Shown here: one piece after another, positions 1 through 9,627 of the stretch
How the letters are laid out: every line of letters begins with the position of its first letter
Position numbering within the stretch: position 1 is the stretch's first letter
Assembly (NCBI RefSeq): GCF_016765635.1
Contig: NZ_JAESVD010000005.1
Span: 62,001 to 126,000, forward strand
DNA: 64,000 nucleotides
From: Shewanella schlegeliana
GTDB lineage: Bacteria; Pseudomonadota; Gammaproteobacteria; Enterobacterales; Shewanellaceae
Direction of reading: 5' to 3'
Made by a program: the position numbers and the translations under genes
Notes under the pieces: model-generated
What the model was told of the DNA's origin: nothing
Databases searched by the model: none
Seen by the model: only the letters and a program-made list of their open reading frames with translations

Positions 1-668
1 GCTTTCGCAGCAGCAGCAACAGACTGAGTGTATAGACGGATAGAACGCATAGCATCATCATTACCAGGAATGATGTAGTTGATACCGTCTGGAGAAGAGT
101 TTGTATCAACAACAGCAACAACAGGAATACCTAGGTTGTTAGCTTCTTTAATAGCGATATGCTCGTGGTCAGCACCGATTACGAAAATCACGTCTGGTAG
201 ACCAGCCATGTTCTTGATACCACCAAGAGACTTCTCTAGCTTCTCAAGTTCACGAGTACGCATTAGCGCTTCTTTCTTAGTCAGCTTGTCGAAAGTACCG
301 TCTACAGACTGGCTTTCAAGGTCTTTTAGACGCTTGATTGATTGACGAACTGTTTTCCAGTTAGTCAACATACCACCTAACCAACGGTGATCAACATAGT
401 ACTGGTCACAAGAAACAGCAGCTTCTTTGATAGCTTCGCTTGCAGCACGCTTAGTACCAACAAAAAGAACCTTACCTTTCTTAGATGCAACGTTGCTGAT
501 GAAAGCAAGTGCTTCGTTGAACATTGGTACAGTGTGCTCTAGGTTGATGATGTGTACACCGTTACGAGCGCCGAAGATGAATGGCTTCATCTTTGGGTTC
601 CAGTAACGAGTCTGGTGACCGAAGTGAACACCGGCTTGTAGCATGTCGCGCATTGAAACTGTAGTCAT
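1..668 (-). CDS. rpsB: 30S ribosomal protein S2 (3' end outside window)
   Basis: Ribosomal protein S2 of the small subunit, needed for S1 docking. Reading the minus strand from the ATG at 668-666 gives [20 protein letters not shown], the S2 start, followed by [36 protein letters not shown] and [19 protein letters not shown], all diagnostic of the family. About 222 codons are present; S2 is usually about 240 residues, so only the C-terminal tail is missing beyond position 1. tsf would be expected next on the minus strand but lies outside the window. A structured leader precedes the gene. The assignment is secure. Confidence 0.98.
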   Translation of the reverse strand, partial: MTTVSMRDMLQAGVHFGHQTRYWNPKMKPFIFGARNGVHIINLEHTVPMFNEALAFISNVASKKGKVLFVGTKRAASEAIKEAAVSCDQYYVDHRWLGGMLTNWKTVRQSIKRLKDLESQSVDGTFDKLTKKEALMRTRELEKLEKSLGGIKNMAGLPDVIFVIGADHEHIAIKEANNLGIPVVAVVDTNSSPDGINYIIPGNDDAMRSIRLYTQSVAAAAK

Positions 669-699
669 TTTATTTACCTTAAATAATTTAGGGGTTAGA

Positions 700-762
700 C
701 CTCCACATATCCCATATCTTCGACCCAATTAGGGCACCCCGAAGAACGTGTCGATATGTGTG
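700..762 (-). promoter_or_regulatory. Structured rpsB mRNA leader (probable S2 autoregulatory element)
   Basis: Two nested stems are visible in the rpsB 5' leader. The outer stem pairs 704-711 with 753-760 (CACATATC/GATATGTG) and the inner one pairs 717-722 with 740-745 (TCTTCG/CGAAGA), enclosing a GCCC...GGGT segment. Gammaproteobacterial rpsB-tsf operons are known to be repressed by S2 acting on a conserved leader. The position and compactness fit, but the match to that element was not tested by alignment. Confidence 0.55.
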
Positions 763-818
763 TGATTTAGTATTTATCAATAGCCATGTATAATGGCCGC
801 CATCTTAACTCAGACGAA

Positions 819-832
819 CCACCTTGAGGTGG
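819..832. promoter_or_regulatory. Inverted repeat in the divergent rpsB/map promoter region
   Basis: CCACCT-TG-AGGTGG is a perfect 6-bp inverted repeat with a 2-bp centre. It lies about 27 bp upstream of a TATACA-like -10 hexamer for rpsB (minus strand, 792-787). It could be an operator or part of the promoter architecture. No regulator can be named from the sequence. Confidence 0.25.
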
Positions 833-974
833 GAACGGCAAGAGTCAAACATAACGGCGCGCTTTATACCATAATTTGAAAAAAAGCACAAATATTTACG
901 TCGTTTTTTGGGCAACCTTGCCATATTAAAAGACGACTAATTTTAGACATTGAAAGACATTAAGAGACATTAGA

Positions 975-1775
975 ATGAGTATAGTAATTAAGACTGCTGA
1001 AGAAATTGAAAAGATGCGTGCCGCGGGTAAATTGGCCGCACAAGTGCTCGAGATGATCGCACCACACGTTAAGGCAGGTGTCACCACCAACGAACTTAAC
1101 GACATCTGTGCTAAGTACACTGAAGAGCAAGGTGCGATTTCTGCGCCTCTCGATTATCACGGCTTCCCAAAATCTATCTGTACTTCAATTAACGAAGTGA
1201 TCTGTCACGGGATCCCAAGTGACCGCGCGCTCGTTGACGGTGACATCGTCAATGTTGATATCACAGTAATTAAAGATGGCTACCATGGCGATACCTCTAA
1301 AATGTTCCTTATTGGTGATGTGAGCCCTAAGAACGCGCGTCTTTGCCGCATTGCTCAAGAAGCTCTGTATACCAGTATCAAGAAAGTGAAGCCGGGTATG
1401 AAACTTGGTGAAATTGGCACCTTGATAGAAAAATTTATTAAGTCTAAGAAAACCGGTCTTGAGAAGTACAGTATCGTTACCGATTACTGTGGCCACGGTA
1501 TTGGTGCAGGCTTCCATGAGGAGCCTCAGGTGATGCATTACAAAAATAATGACAAAACGGTACTGCGTGCTGGCATGTGCTTTACCATCGAGCCTATGAT
1601 CAACGCAGGTCGCCATACTAGCGTACTAGACAAGAAAGACAACTGGACAGTCACGACCTCTGATGGCAAGAATTCTGCCCAGTGGGAACACACCCTTCTT
1701 GTCACTAACACTGGCGTTGAAGTGCTTACCCTAAGAGAAGAAGAGAAAGAAATAACGAGAGTGATTAATCACTAA
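975..1775 (+). CDS. map: Methionine aminopeptidase, type I
   Basis: Removes the initiator methionine from nascent proteins in the cytosol. The 266 residues match the usual length of a type I enzyme (about 264). Metal and catalytic residues are visible: His78 in ICHGIP, Asp95 in NVDITV, Asp106 in GDTSKMF, the His of CGHGIGAGFHEEP, the Glu of FTIEPMI and the Glu of QWEHTLLV. The gene is divergent from rpsB, the normal arrangement in gammaproteobacteria (map/rpsB-tsf), and is followed by a terminator before glnD. The ATG at 975 has only a weak upstream AGAGAC, but the N-terminus MSIVIKTAEEIEKMR is typical, so the start is kept. Confidence 0.97.
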   Translation: MSIVIKTAEEIEKMRAAGKLAAQVLEMIAPHVKAGVTTNELNDICAKYTEEQGAISAPLDYHGFPKSICTSINEVICHGIPSDRALVDGDIVNVDITVIKDGYHGDTSKMFLIGDVSPKNARLCRIAQEALYTSIKKVKPGMKLGEIGTLIEKFIKSKKTGLEKYSIVTDYCGHGIGAGFHEEPQVMHYKNNDKTVLRAGMCFTIEPMINAGRHTSVLDKKDNWTVTTSDGKNSAQWEHTLLVTNTGVEVLTLREEEKEITRVINH

Positions 1776-1796
1776 TTTCTTCTATGCTTATCATCG

Positions 1797-1826
1797 AAAA
1801 GGCGTGTTAATACACGCCTTTTGCTA
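1797..1826 (+). terminator. Intrinsic terminator of map
   Basis: Perfect stem AAAAGGCGTGT/ACACGCCTTTT around the loop TAAT (arms 1797-1807 and 1812-1822), with the T-run forming the descending arm. It separates map from glnD. Confidence 0.85.
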
Positions 1827-1980
1827 TTTATCCCTGCTAATACCTCACTCCACCGTTTTATTGCACCAAAATAAAGCAAGTTTAGCGATATATCACCTGT
1901 CGGTAATAAAGCCCTTTAAATTAGCGATTTTTGCATAGATAATCGTTGCATAACGGATCCGTTCTCGAAGAAGAGATTTG

Positions 1981-4536
1981 ATGAATAGTGCTCAATCTGC
2001 CAAAAACGCGTTAATCGACTTAAACCAAACGATTCTGGATAGCTTTAACGCGAAATCAGATATTCGTTCAATAGTCAGCACTCGCTGTCAACACGTCGAT
2101 AAGCTACTTCAACAGCAGTGGAGCGCCCATCAACTGGACCAATTCCCTATCGCTTTAGTTGCCGTTGGCGGCTATGGACGAGGAGAGTTACATCCACAAT
2201 CTGATGTAGATCTACTGTTCCTCACTGAAGGTGAGCTATCTCAAGATGCAGAACAAGCATTAAGCGCTTTTATCGCTTTTATCTGGGATGCTGGGCTTGA
2301 GGTTGGCCATAGTGTTCGTAGTATTGAGCAAACCCTTGAGCAAGGCCGCGCCGATATTACTGTCGCGACCAATCTACTCGAATCACGCCTTTTGTGTGGC
2401 CCACAGGCCCTATTTACTCTGCTTTACCGCAATATTCGTCAAGATGATTTTTGGCCTAGCAGTGAGTTTTACGTGGCCAAGCGCGATGAACAAGCTGCCC
2501 GTCATAGCCGCGCTAACGCCTTTGACTTAGAGCCCAATCTAAAAAGCTGTCCGGGGGGACTTAGGGATATCCAGACTGTCGCTTGGGTGGCCATGCGTCA
2601 CTTTAATGCCGAAAGATTTGAAGAGCTGGTTTACCATGGTTTTTTAGACCCGGTAGAGCTCGATGAACTGTTAGAGGCGCAAGACTTTTTATGGCGGCTA
2701 CGCTGTTCACTGCACTTGGTCTCAGGTCGTGATGAAAACCGACTATTGTTTGATCTACAACCTCAAGTCGCCAAATTGATGGGCTATGAAGATGGTACAC
2801 AATTAGCAGTTGAACAGATGATGAAGAACTATTACCGCACGGTTAGGCGAGTAATGGAGCTTAATCAAATGCTACTTCAGCTATTTAAACGCGCCACGTT
2901 AGGCCATATAAAAGCACTCGAAGTCGTGCCAATTGATGAAAATTTCCAGCGTCGTGGCAAATTCATTGAGAGCCTAAGCAGTGAGCTATTTGATGACCCA
3001 GAAAATATCTTAAACCTATTTTTGTGGGTCGCTAAGAACTCTAATATTCAAGCCATCTATGCCGTTACACTGCGCAGCTTGCGCCGTGCACGACGCGCCC
3101 AACCTCAGGCGCTGATGTACCATGAGTCTTGCCGTAAACTGTTTATGCAAGTATTGCGTCATCCACGTGGCATTGTCGCACTTTCGCTTATGCATAAGCA
3201 CGGTGTGCTGTCAGCCTACTTGCCCGCGTGGCGCGCCATTGAAGGCCAGATGCAGTTCGATCTATTCCACGCCTATACCGTCGATGAGCACACCCATAGA
3301 TTATTGCTTAACATCGAGAGCTTCGCTCAGCCTGAGCAGAAAGAGGAGTTTCCATTAGGCTCTGTGCTGATTAACCAGCTGCCAAAGAAAGGCTTACTGG
3401 TATTGGCAGCAATCTTTCACGATATCGCCAAGGGTCGCGGTGGCGATCACAGTAAACTTGGCGCTATTGATGCGCTCGAGTTTTGCAAATTACACGGCAT
3501 GAACGATCATGATGGTCGTTTGGTCAGTTGGTTAGTTGAAAACCATTTAGTGATGTCGGTAACGGCCCAACGGCGCGACATCTCCGACCCCGATGTAGTG
3601 GCTGACTTTGCCGAGCATGTACGTGATGCGGTCCATTTGAGTTACCTCTACTGCCTTACCGTTGCCGATATTTGTGCTACCAACGAAAGAACTTGGAATA
3701 ACTGGAAAGGCTCACTACTAAGAGATCTCTATTTTTCAACGCAACGGGTACTCGCCCGTGGTAAAGAAAAACCCGTCGATATCCGAGCTCGCGTTCGCGA
3801 ACATCAAGCTAAAGCCAAGAAAGAGTTACTACGCCGCGGCATTAAAGAAAAAGACTTAGATGCACTATGGCAACGTTTTAAAGCCGATTATTTTCTGCGT
3901 AACCAGCCTAACCAAATTGCTTGGCATGCAGAGGCCATCATCAAACATAAGCAAGATGAGACCTTAGTGGTTATCTCAAAACACATGACCCGTGGCGGTA
4001 CAGAGCTATTTGTCTACGGCAAAGACAAGCCTAAGTTGTTTGCTACTGTGATGGCAATATTAGATAATAAGAATATTACTGTTCATGACGCCAGCATCAT
4101 GACATCCAAAGACAACTATGCACTGGACTCTTTCGTGATTTTGGAACAAGATGGCGAGCCTGTGTCGCAGCTTTCCCGAATCCAAGGGATCAAGAAAACG
4201 TTAATAAAAGCCTTAAGTAATGAAACGCCTAAGTTGCCGAAGTTTAGAAATCTTTCAAGAAAGATGAAACCTTTTAAAGTTGCAACCCAAGTCAGTTTCC
4301 CTGCGACCCGAAGCCATGGTAAAAGTATGATGGAACTCATCGCGCTTGACTCACCAGGGTTGCTCGCAAGAGTCGGCGAAATTTTATATCGCTGCGAAAT
4401 AACCCTGCTTGCAGCAAAGATCACCACCATCGGTGAGCGAGCAGAAGATTTCTTTTTGTTGCAAACCGCAGACGGGCAACAACTCGATGACACGCAACAA
4501 GCAAAATTGCGTGAAGCACTCACCAGTGCCTTATAG
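1981..4536 (+). CDS. glnD: Bifunctional PII uridylyltransferase / uridylyl-removing enzyme
   Basis: Glutamine sensor that uridylylates and deuridylylates PII proteins (GlnB/GlnK), setting the nitrogen response. Domain order fits the family: nucleotidyltransferase with [17 protein letters not shown] near residue 64, a helical linker, an HD domain with [16 protein letters not shown] near residue 480, then two C-terminal ACT domains ([19 protein letters not shown] and [18 protein letters not shown]). The 851 residues are within the usual 850-890. An in-frame TTG at 1978 adjoins the ATG at 1981; the ATG is preferred because AAGAG sits 5-6 bp upstream of it. dapD follows after 31 bp on the same strand, as in related genomes. 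Confidence 0.97.
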   Translation: MNSAQSAKNALIDLNQTILDSFNAKSDIRSIVSTRCQHVDKLLQQQWSAHQLDQFPIALVAVGGYGRGELHPQSDVDLLFLTEGELSQDAEQALSAFIAFIWDAGLEVGHSVRSIEQTLEQGRADITVATNLLESRLLCGPQALFTLLYRNIRQDDFWPSSEFYVAKRDEQAARHSRANAFDLEPNLKSCPGGLRDIQTVAWVAMRHFNAERFEELVYHGFLDPVELDELLEAQDFLWRLRCSLHLVSGRDENRLLFDLQPQVAKLMGYEDGTQLAVEQMMKNYYRTVRRVMELNQMLLQLFKRATLGHIKALEVVPIDENFQRRGKFIESLSSELFDDPENILNLFLWVAKNSNIQAIYAVTLRSLRRARRAQPQALMYHESCRKLFMQVLRHPRGIVALSLMHKHGVLSAYLPAWRAIEGQMQFDLFHAYTVDEHTHRLLLNIESFAQPEQKEEFPLGSVLINQLPKKGLLVLAAIFHDIAKGRGGDHSKLGAIDALEFCKLHGMNDHDGRLVSWLVENHLVMSVTAQRRDISDPDVVADFAEHVRDAVHLSYLYCLTVADICATNERTWNNWKGSLLRDLYFSTQRVLARGKEKPVDIRARVREHQAKAKKELLRRGIKEKDLDALWQRFKADYFLRNQPNQIAWHAEAIIKHKQDETLVVISKHMTRGGTELFVYGKDKPKLFATVMAILDNKNITVHDASIMTSKDNYALDSFVILEQDGEPVSQLSRIQGIKKTLIKALSNETPKLPKFRNLSRKMKPFKVATQVSFPATRSHGKSMMELIALDSPGLLARVGEILYRCEITLLAAKITTIGERAEDFFLLQTADGQQLDDTQQAKLREALTSAL

Positions 4537-4567
4537 ATTTTTTTAAACAAAATATTGGGAGAAGTTA

Positions 4568-5392
4568 ATGGAGGCTTTACGCCAACGTATTGAGGCGGCT
4601 TTTGAAGCACGCGCAGAGATCACACCAACAACCGTTGAGCCTAGTGTTCGTGCTGATGTTGAAAAAGCGATTGCCATGCTAGACACTGGCGAAGCCAGAG
4701 TTGCTGAGAAAATTGACGGTCAATGGCATGTTCATCAGTGGTTAAAAAAAGCCGTACTACTTTCATTCCGTATTTTTGATAATCAAGTTATCGATGGCGC
4801 AGAGACCAAATACTTCGACAAAGTACCAATGAAGTTTGCCGATTATGACGAAGAGCGTTTCCGTAAAGAAGCGATCCGTGTTGTACCACCTGCAACGGTT
4901 CGTAAGGGTTCGTTCATCGCTAAGAACACAGTTCTAATGCCATCTTACGTTAATCTAGGTGCCTATGTAGACGAAGGGACTATGGTTGATACTTGGGCGA
5001 CTGTTGGCTCTTGTGCTCAAATCGGTAAGAACGTTCACCTATCCGGTGGTGTTGGCATTGGTGGCGTTTTAGAGCCACTACAAGCAGGCCCAACAATTAT
5101 TGAAGATAACTGCTTCATCGGAGCACGCTCTGAGGTGGTAGAAGGCGTTATCGTTGAAGAAGGTAGTGTGATCTCTATGGGGGTCTATATCGGCCAAAGC
5201 ACTCGCATTTATGACCGTGAAACCGGCGAAATCCATTACGGGCGCGTACCAGCAGGTTCTGTCGTTGTTGCGGGTAACCTACCATCTAAATGTGGTACCT
5301 ACAGCTTATACGCCGCTATCATCGTGAAGAAAGTCGATGAGAAAACTCGCGGTAAAGTGGGGATCAACGAGTTACTACGTATCGTTGACTAA
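4568..5392 (+). CDS. dapD: Tetrahydrodipicolinate N-succinyltransferase
   Basis: Transfers succinyl from succinyl-CoA to tetrahydrodipicolinate in the diaminopimelate/lysine pathway (cytosolic, trimeric). The 274-residue length and the N-terminus [20 protein letters not shown] are those of the family. The central part shows a left-handed beta-helix hexapeptide-repeat pattern ([37 protein letters not shown]). GGGAGAAG lies just upstream of the ATG and supports the start. A strong terminator follows directly, so dapD is the last gene of this block. Confidence 0.97.
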   Translation: MEALRQRIEAAFEARAEITPTTVEPSVRADVEKAIAMLDTGEARVAEKIDGQWHVHQWLKKAVLLSFRIFDNQVIDGAETKYFDKVPMKFADYDEERFRKEAIRVVPPATVRKGSFIAKNTVLMPSYVNLGAYVDEGTMVDTWATVGSCAQIGKNVHLSGGVGIGGVLEPLQAGPTIIEDNCFIGARSEVVEGVIVEEGSVISMGVYIGQSTRIYDRETGEIHYGRVPAGSVVVAGNLPSKCGTYSLYAAIIVKKVDEKTRGKVGINELLRIVD

Positions 5393-5422
5393 ACGCTTAT
5401 CCTTAGCTGTTACATACACTAC

Positions 5423-5451
5423 AAAAAACCCGCCTCTAGCGGGTTTTTTCT
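5423..5451 (+). terminator. Intrinsic terminator of dapD
   Basis: AAAAAACCCGC-CTCTA-GCGGGTTTTTT hairpin (arms 5423-5433 and 5439-5449) with a flanking T-run. Confidence 0.9.
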
Positions 5452-5599
5452 TATCTTTTCACAATTGACACACTTTGACATCGATAGACACATTCTGTGT
5501 GCTCCTCAACATCTTGATACAACTCTTCCACTGTTATATAGGTGAATAAAAAACATTAAGCTTTACTCAAGTGTGAACCCCATGTGGAAGGAGCAAGAC

Positions 5600-5950
5600 A
5601 TGATTAAAACGTACATTTTAGCAGCATCCGCGCTAGTAATGTCATTTGGCGCTTCGGCAGCTATGTCACCTCAATTAGAAAGCACATTGATTAGCGTCTG
5701 CAAAGCAGGGGCTAGCAACAGTGTTGTCCAATTCAATCGTACAATGAAAGATTATCGTATCAATAAGAGCCGAGTTTTTCCGCGCTTAGTCTGTAATGGC
5801 GAGAGTTTCTATAATTTCACGGTAAATGCTGGCGCAGATAAAACGGCCAAGAGAATTGCCCCATATACTCGAGGGCAAGGAAGGGTAACGATTAAAGATA
5901 TCGCGATGACAGAGTCTGATACTGAGCTTTATGTCGTCAATTATGAATAA
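5600..5950 (+). CDS. Small exported protein, DUF3718-like
   Basis: A 116-residue protein with a clear cleavable signal peptide (MIKTYILAASALVMSFGASA|AM), so it is periplasmic or secreted. The mature part has a helical N-terminal region (LESTLISVCKAGASNS) and the short motif LVCNGESF, which resembles the small Shewanella/Vibrio DUF3718 family; function unknown. The ATG at 5600 is chosen because GGAAGGAG lies 7-13 bp upstream and the signal peptide starts exactly there. An in-frame upstream ATG (5573 frame) would put a charged MNPMWKEQD extension before the signal. The gene is monocistronic, followed by a long hairpin. Confidence 0.75.
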   Translation: MIKTYILAASALVMSFGASAAMSPQLESTLISVCKAGASNSVVQFNRTMKDYRINKSRVFPRLVCNGESFYNFTVNAGADKTAKRIAPYTRGQGRVTIKDIAMTESDTELYVVNYE

Positions 5951-5962
5951 GATTTTTTTAAG

Positions 5963-6008
5963 CCATAACAGTACAAAAGAGGCACTAGCCTCTTTTGTAC
6001 TGTTATGG
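5963..6008. terminator. Long perfect hairpin between convergent genes
   Basis: The arms 5963-5983 and 5988-6008 are perfectly complementary over 21 bp around the loop ACTA. The hairpin lies between the end of the DUF3718-like gene and the end of yqcA (minus strand), so it could stop transcription from both sides. It lacks a clean T-run on either flank, so it is not a textbook terminator. Confidence 0.6.
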
Positions 6009-6098
6009 TGAGGATTGCTAACAGGCTTTCCTCAAGGGGGGAGTCTCTGCTTGAGTAACGAGGAGCGCAGACTGACAAATAGTCGAAAAATCGATGAC

Positions 6099-6563
6099 TT
6101 AAGCAGCAAGCTCGCTATCAACCAGCTTATTCCAAAGAGGCAACCAAGCTAGCGCCTCAACTTCAGGCTCCATTGTTTCACCCGCGTCTATTTTTAAAAA
6201 ATCACCGACCTGTTTCGCTCCTAACTCTATAAATAGACTTAAAAGCTGTTCTGCTGCACCACAGTATGTCTCGTAGCTTGAGTCCCCTAATCCAATCAAA
6301 CCAAACTTAAGCTTAGGTAGATAGGGAGCCTTTGATTTCATCTCATAAAACCAAGGTTGGATATCGTCGGGAAGATCGCCTTGACCTGTTGTCGAGCAGA
6401 TAATCAAGAGTAACTCGTTCTCTGGTGGGACAAAACCAACAAGCTGCTCAGGTTGATACAACTGAGTCTCTTGGCCTAATTCGAGCAATGCCTGCTCAAG
6501 CGTCTCGGCAACGAACTGCGCGCCGCCATAAACTGTTCCAAAAACTAGATTCACTTTTTTCAT
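6099..6563 (-). CDS. yqcA: Flavodoxin-family protein YqcA/MioC-like
   Basis: A 154-residue short-chain flavodoxin, probably binding FMN. The N-terminal phosphate loop reads LVFGTVYGGAQFVAE, the second flavin loop STTGQGDLPDDI, and GLIGLGDSSYETYCGA corresponds to the third. The size matches E. coli YqcA (149 residues). In E. coli yqcC-truC-yqcA are adjacent; the same order is present here on the minus strand, with a 344-bp gap between truC and yqcA. YqcA's electron-transfer partner is not established. Function beyond flavodoxin is inferred from context. Confidence 0.88.
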   Translation of the reverse strand: MKKVNLVFGTVYGGAQFVAETLEQALLELGQETQLYQPEQLVGFVPPENELLLIICSTTGQGDLPDDIQPWFYEMKSKAPYLPKLKFGLIGLGDSSYETYCGAAEQLLSLFIELGAKQVGDFLKIDAGETMEPEVEALAWLPLWNKLVDSELAA

Positions 6564-6907
6564 GTTTTACTTCGCCTAAAAGCTATTTAGTTATATCCTT
6601 AACATACTGTACTGATAGACGTTGCGGCAAGCGCTGTCGCAACAATGAAGTAAGGCTAACAAGGATCTGCCATAATGAGACACTCTTGTAGAAAAAAGCA
6701 CCGTAAACATATTCAACGCAGTGCCCACATTCGCAGGATGTGTTATTTCCATACGATACAATGCTTCAAATTAAGTATGACCCCGCTCCTTGAACTCGCC
6801 CCCACAACAGAAACAAACAAAACTTAATCAGAGTGTTAATCTGATAATTTTTTAGTTAGGTACTCTATATCTCGGACAGAGCACGTCCTCAATTGCAAGA
6901 GCGGTTA
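6564..6907. other. Gene-free gap between yqcA and truC
   Basis: No coding potential was seen in these 344 bp. Around 6764-6785 the minus strand reads GGGGTCATACTTAATTTGAA, a short sequence similar to those I associate with REP/IS200-type transposase ends in gammaproteobacteria. No transposase gene is present. yqcA must have its own promoter here or be reached by read-through from truC. Confidence 0.4.
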
Positions 6908-7735
6908 TCAAGCGATGATAAAGGACTGAGCATCTAAACCAAGCGTTTTCTCATCCCAACCTAAGCCTTCAAACAAGCTTAACCATTCCGCTTCAAGCTC
7001 GGTCTCAACGCTAATACGCTCACCGGTTCTAGGGTGGTTAAAACTGAGTTTCTTCGCGATTAACCATAATCGATTAACTCCAAAATGAGTGCGGAAAAAT
7101 TTATTCTGTTTACCGTCACCATGGGTAGTATCTCCAAGGATCGGGTGACGTAAATGCGCCATATGACGTCTTAATTGATGTTTACGCCCAGTATGGGGAG
7201 AAAGCTGCACCAAAGCGTAACGACTGGTTGGATAACGACCCGAAGAGTATGGGATCTCACTATTTAGCAGAGGCTTATAACTGGTTACAGCATCTTGCGC
7301 AGCTTTATTGGGATCGACATCCTTATCTCCTAGCTCATCGAGTTCCTCTTTTAGCGCGTAGTCGAGGGTGCTCGCCTCATGCATGTTGCCACGAACGATA
7401 GCCAAATACTCCTTATCGACTGTATGGGCAGCAAACTGCTCACACAAAACATTGGCCATTTCACTACTTTTTGCAAACAGCAAGATGCCAGATGTGGGAC
7501 GGTCTAAACGGTGCACCGGAAATACATGACAGCCAACCTTATCCCGAGTCAATTGCATAGCAAAGAATCGCTCACGCCTTGCAAGGTAGCTACGATGGAC
7601 CAAAAGCCCTGCAGGCTTATGGATCACCACCACGTCGTCATCTTCAAATAATATTTCAATATGCGGCGCTACCTCTTGTTCAGCCTCTTGCCCATCAGGC
7701 AAGTCATTATCTGTTATCACTGTCTCGTCACTCAT
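6908..7735 (-). CDS. truC: tRNA pseudouridine(65) synthase TruC
   Basis: RluA-family pseudouridine synthase that modifies U65 of tRNA. The catalytic aspartate lies in HRLDRPTSG, and the family motifs DDDVVVIHKPAGLLVH, GRKHQLRRHMAHLRHPI and LGDTTHGDGKQN follow. It has 275 residues, with an acidic N-terminal extension of about 25 residues before the conserved core (E. coli TruC is 260). It lies 21 bp downstream of yqcC on the minus strand, which supports TruC over RluA, RluC or RluD. Confidence 0.93.
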   Translation of the reverse strand: MSDETVITDNDLPDGQEAEQEVAPHIEILFEDDDVVVIHKPAGLLVHRSYLARRERFFAMQLTRDKVGCHVFPVHRLDRPTSGILLFAKSSEMANVLCEQFAAHTVDKEYLAIVRGNMHEASTLDYALKEELDELGDKDVDPNKAAQDAVTSYKPLLNSEIPYSSGRYPTSRYALVQLSPHTGRKHQLRRHMAHLRHPILGDTTHGDGKQNKFFRTHFGVNRLWLIAKKLSFNHPRTGERISVETELEAEWLSLFEGLGWDEKTLGLDAQSFIIA

Positions 7736-7756
7736 TTTAATTCTCTCTCGTCAGCG

Positions 7757-8077
7757 TTATTCAGGCTGACTCAATAATGCGTCTAAATCCGTTAGAATCC
7801 GGATTAAATGCTGATGTTTAGCGCCTTCAGCCCAAACATGCTGCGCCATAGGCGCTACTGCTATCTTGTTAGGCAGCGACATCTGCTCATCGAGCAGGTA
7901 ATGCAACTTGGGTAAAAAAATAAATTGTAGCCACTGCTCGAATGGCATCAAATCACAAGCAAAAGGTGCTGTACTGGCTAATGCTTCAGCGCTCGGTAAT
8001 TGCTGGCTCAATAGTCCCTGATTTGCAAGTTCTGCCTCTAAAGCAACCAGCATTTTTCTTGTTTCAATTTCAATCAA
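7757..8077 (-). CDS. yqcC: YqcC family protein (DUF446)
   Basis: A 106-residue soluble, all-helical protein of the YqcC/DUF446 family, recognised from LEAELANQGLLSQQLPSAEA and PFACDLMPFEQWLQFIFLPK. The function is not known; it is consistently found upstream of truC. Here it is the first gene of the minus-strand operon and overlaps nothing. It is divergent from the DUF3549 gene across a 109-bp promoter region. Confidence 0.88.
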   Translation of the reverse strand: MIEIETRKMLVALEAELANQGLLSQQLPSAEALASTAPFACDLMPFEQWLQFIFLPKLHYLLDEQMSLPNKIAVAPMAQHVWAEGAKHQHLIRILTDLDALLSQPE

Positions 8078-8186
8078 AGATCACACTCCAGCTGATATCT
8101 GGCATAGGAAATTTAGCTCGCGATGATACCATCTAGCTCGACTTATCCCTATAATATGCGTTAATTAACCTACACTCGATAACGAT

Positions 8187-9200
8187 ATGACAGAAATAAC
8201 GACCCTCAGCCAATTTTTAAAAACAGCTAACACTCAATTCCAAGTTTATGACATGGGCCGTCGAGTACAACATATCGATATGATGGCATTTCATCAGATT
8301 GAAGAGCTTCACTCACCTTACCCTGCACCTATTCAAGGTCATGCTCAATTTGCCATTGTCTTCTGGGATGCGAGTCAACAGCACTATATCTGGTTTATCA
8401 AGCTACCTCTCGATGAGCGTGGGCTTCTATCTCCAGCCCCAAGAACGCAATTTATCAAGATGATTGTTGAAGCCCTTGGTCGAGACCCAACTCAAGCGTT
8501 AACGGAGCAACAGCAAGATCAATTAGCTAATCATCCATTTAACTTTAAGCCTACTCAAGAAAAGCTCGCGGTTTTTAACGCTTTAGTACGTAAGCAGCTC
8601 GGTGGCAAAGCCTCACCTCAGTATGAATTTGCTTACCAGTACTTATCGGGCCAACATCCAACAGAGGACTGGCAAAATATCGGCTTACAAGGTATTGCCG
8701 ATGTTTGTGTTAGAGCCAGTGAACTGGATCATCAAACTCACCTGACAAACGGCTTTAACAGTTGGGCTTTAGAGGTGCAGATAGCCGTATGTCAATGCTT
8801 AGAGCACTTGAGCGTCGATGAAGCACTCGCGAAAAAAATACTCGCTAAACTGGAAACTGCTGAGGATAAAGATAAAGGCTATTTCCTGCGCGCTCTTGCA
8901 TCTCATCCAGAACTGAGTCAGCAGGCCATTGCTCAGTTAAGTGATGCTAATGCCTTATCTGCCGATATGCTCATTACCATTGCTGCAAGAAACTGGTCAG
9001 CATTAAAAGATGAGCAAACTCTCACAATCTACTTAGAAGCCTTAGCAAAACAGCCACAACACTTCTTTAACCAGATTTTTGCTGATATTGTGGCTATTCC
9101 ATTAATTCGCACTCAGCTCCTCGCTCAACTTCGTAATCCAAATCGTAGTACTGAGCTTGCAACTGCAATTGGCGGTTTGTTTAAGGTAACTAAAGGATGA
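8187..9200 (+). CDS. DUF3549 family protein
   Basis: A 337-residue cytosolic protein of the DUF3549 family (Shewanella/Vibrio), recognised from the N-terminal segment FQVYDMGRRVQHIDMMAFHQ, from FWDASQQHYIWFIKLPLDERG and from its length. The C-terminal half is helical and repeat-like. No catalytic motif is seen and the function is unknown. The stop codon overlaps the start of the next gene (ATGATGA), so translation of the two is probably coupled; the DUF3549-DUF3301 pairing is recurrent in the group. Confidence 0.85.
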   Translation: MTEITTLSQFLKTANTQFQVYDMGRRVQHIDMMAFHQIEELHSPYPAPIQGHAQFAIVFWDASQQHYIWFIKLPLDERGLLSPAPRTQFIKMIVEALGRDPTQALTEQQQDQLANHPFNFKPTQEKLAVFNALVRKQLGGKASPQYEFAYQYLSGQHPTEDWQNIGLQGIADVCVRASELDHQTHLTNGFNSWALEVQIAVCQCLEHLSVDEALAKKILAKLETAEDKDKGYFLRALASHPELSQQAIAQLSDANALSADMLITIAARNWSALKDEQTLTIYLEALAKQPQHFFNQIFADIVAIPLIRTQLLAQLRNPNRSTELATAIGGLFKVTKG

Positions 9201-9592
9201 TGACAGATTTTTTAATTATTGCCGCAGTGGTTATGGTTGCTGCATTTTTTTGGCAATTAAGGCAAATGGCAGAAATAAGCAGAGTTTTTACAAATAAAGA
9301 ATGCCAAAAACAAAAAGTTCAACTACTGGCAATTGCTCAAGAGTCTGCCAAACCTAGCCTTGGTGGCAGCAGTGGATTAACTTGGAAGGTTAAATACCTG
9401 TTTGAATTTAGCACCGACGGTATCAATCAGTATCGTGGCAACTTATGGATGCATGGCAAGAAAATACAAAAAATACAGTGGCCCATATTCCCTGAGCCTG
9501 AATGGCATGAAGCGCCTGAAGCTAAAGGCTCCCTCGGTGGTGGTTGTGGTGGACGCTCCCGTGGTGGTTGTAACTCAGGACGCTGTAAATAG
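9197..9592 (+). CDS. DUF3301 family membrane-anchored protein
   Basis: 131 residues: one N-terminal transmembrane helix (DFLIIAAVVMVAAFFWQLR), a soluble part with LTWKVKYLFEFSTDG and GNLWMHGKKIQKIQWP, and an unusual Gly/Cys/Arg-rich tail (GGGCGGRSRGGCNSGRCK) with three cysteines. The body fits DUF3301. The tail could bind metal, but this is only a composition argument. Two ATGs (9197 and 9200) are possible; both overlap the upstream stop. A strong terminator follows, shared with the regulatory RNA on the other strand. Confidence 0.82.
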   Translation: MMTDFLIIAAVVMVAAFFWQLRQMAEISRVFTNKECQKQKVQLLAIAQESAKPSLGGSSGLTWKVKYLFEFSTDGINQYRGNLWMHGKKIQKIQWPIFPEPEWHEAPEAKGSLGGGCGGRSRGGCNSGRCK

Positions 9593-9627
9593 CACGGCGC
9601 GATAAAAACTAAAAGCTGCATAAAGAA

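Noticed and set aside
1978..1980. TTG as the glnD start
   Set aside because: The ATG three bases later has better spacing to AAGAG and gives the usual N-terminus.
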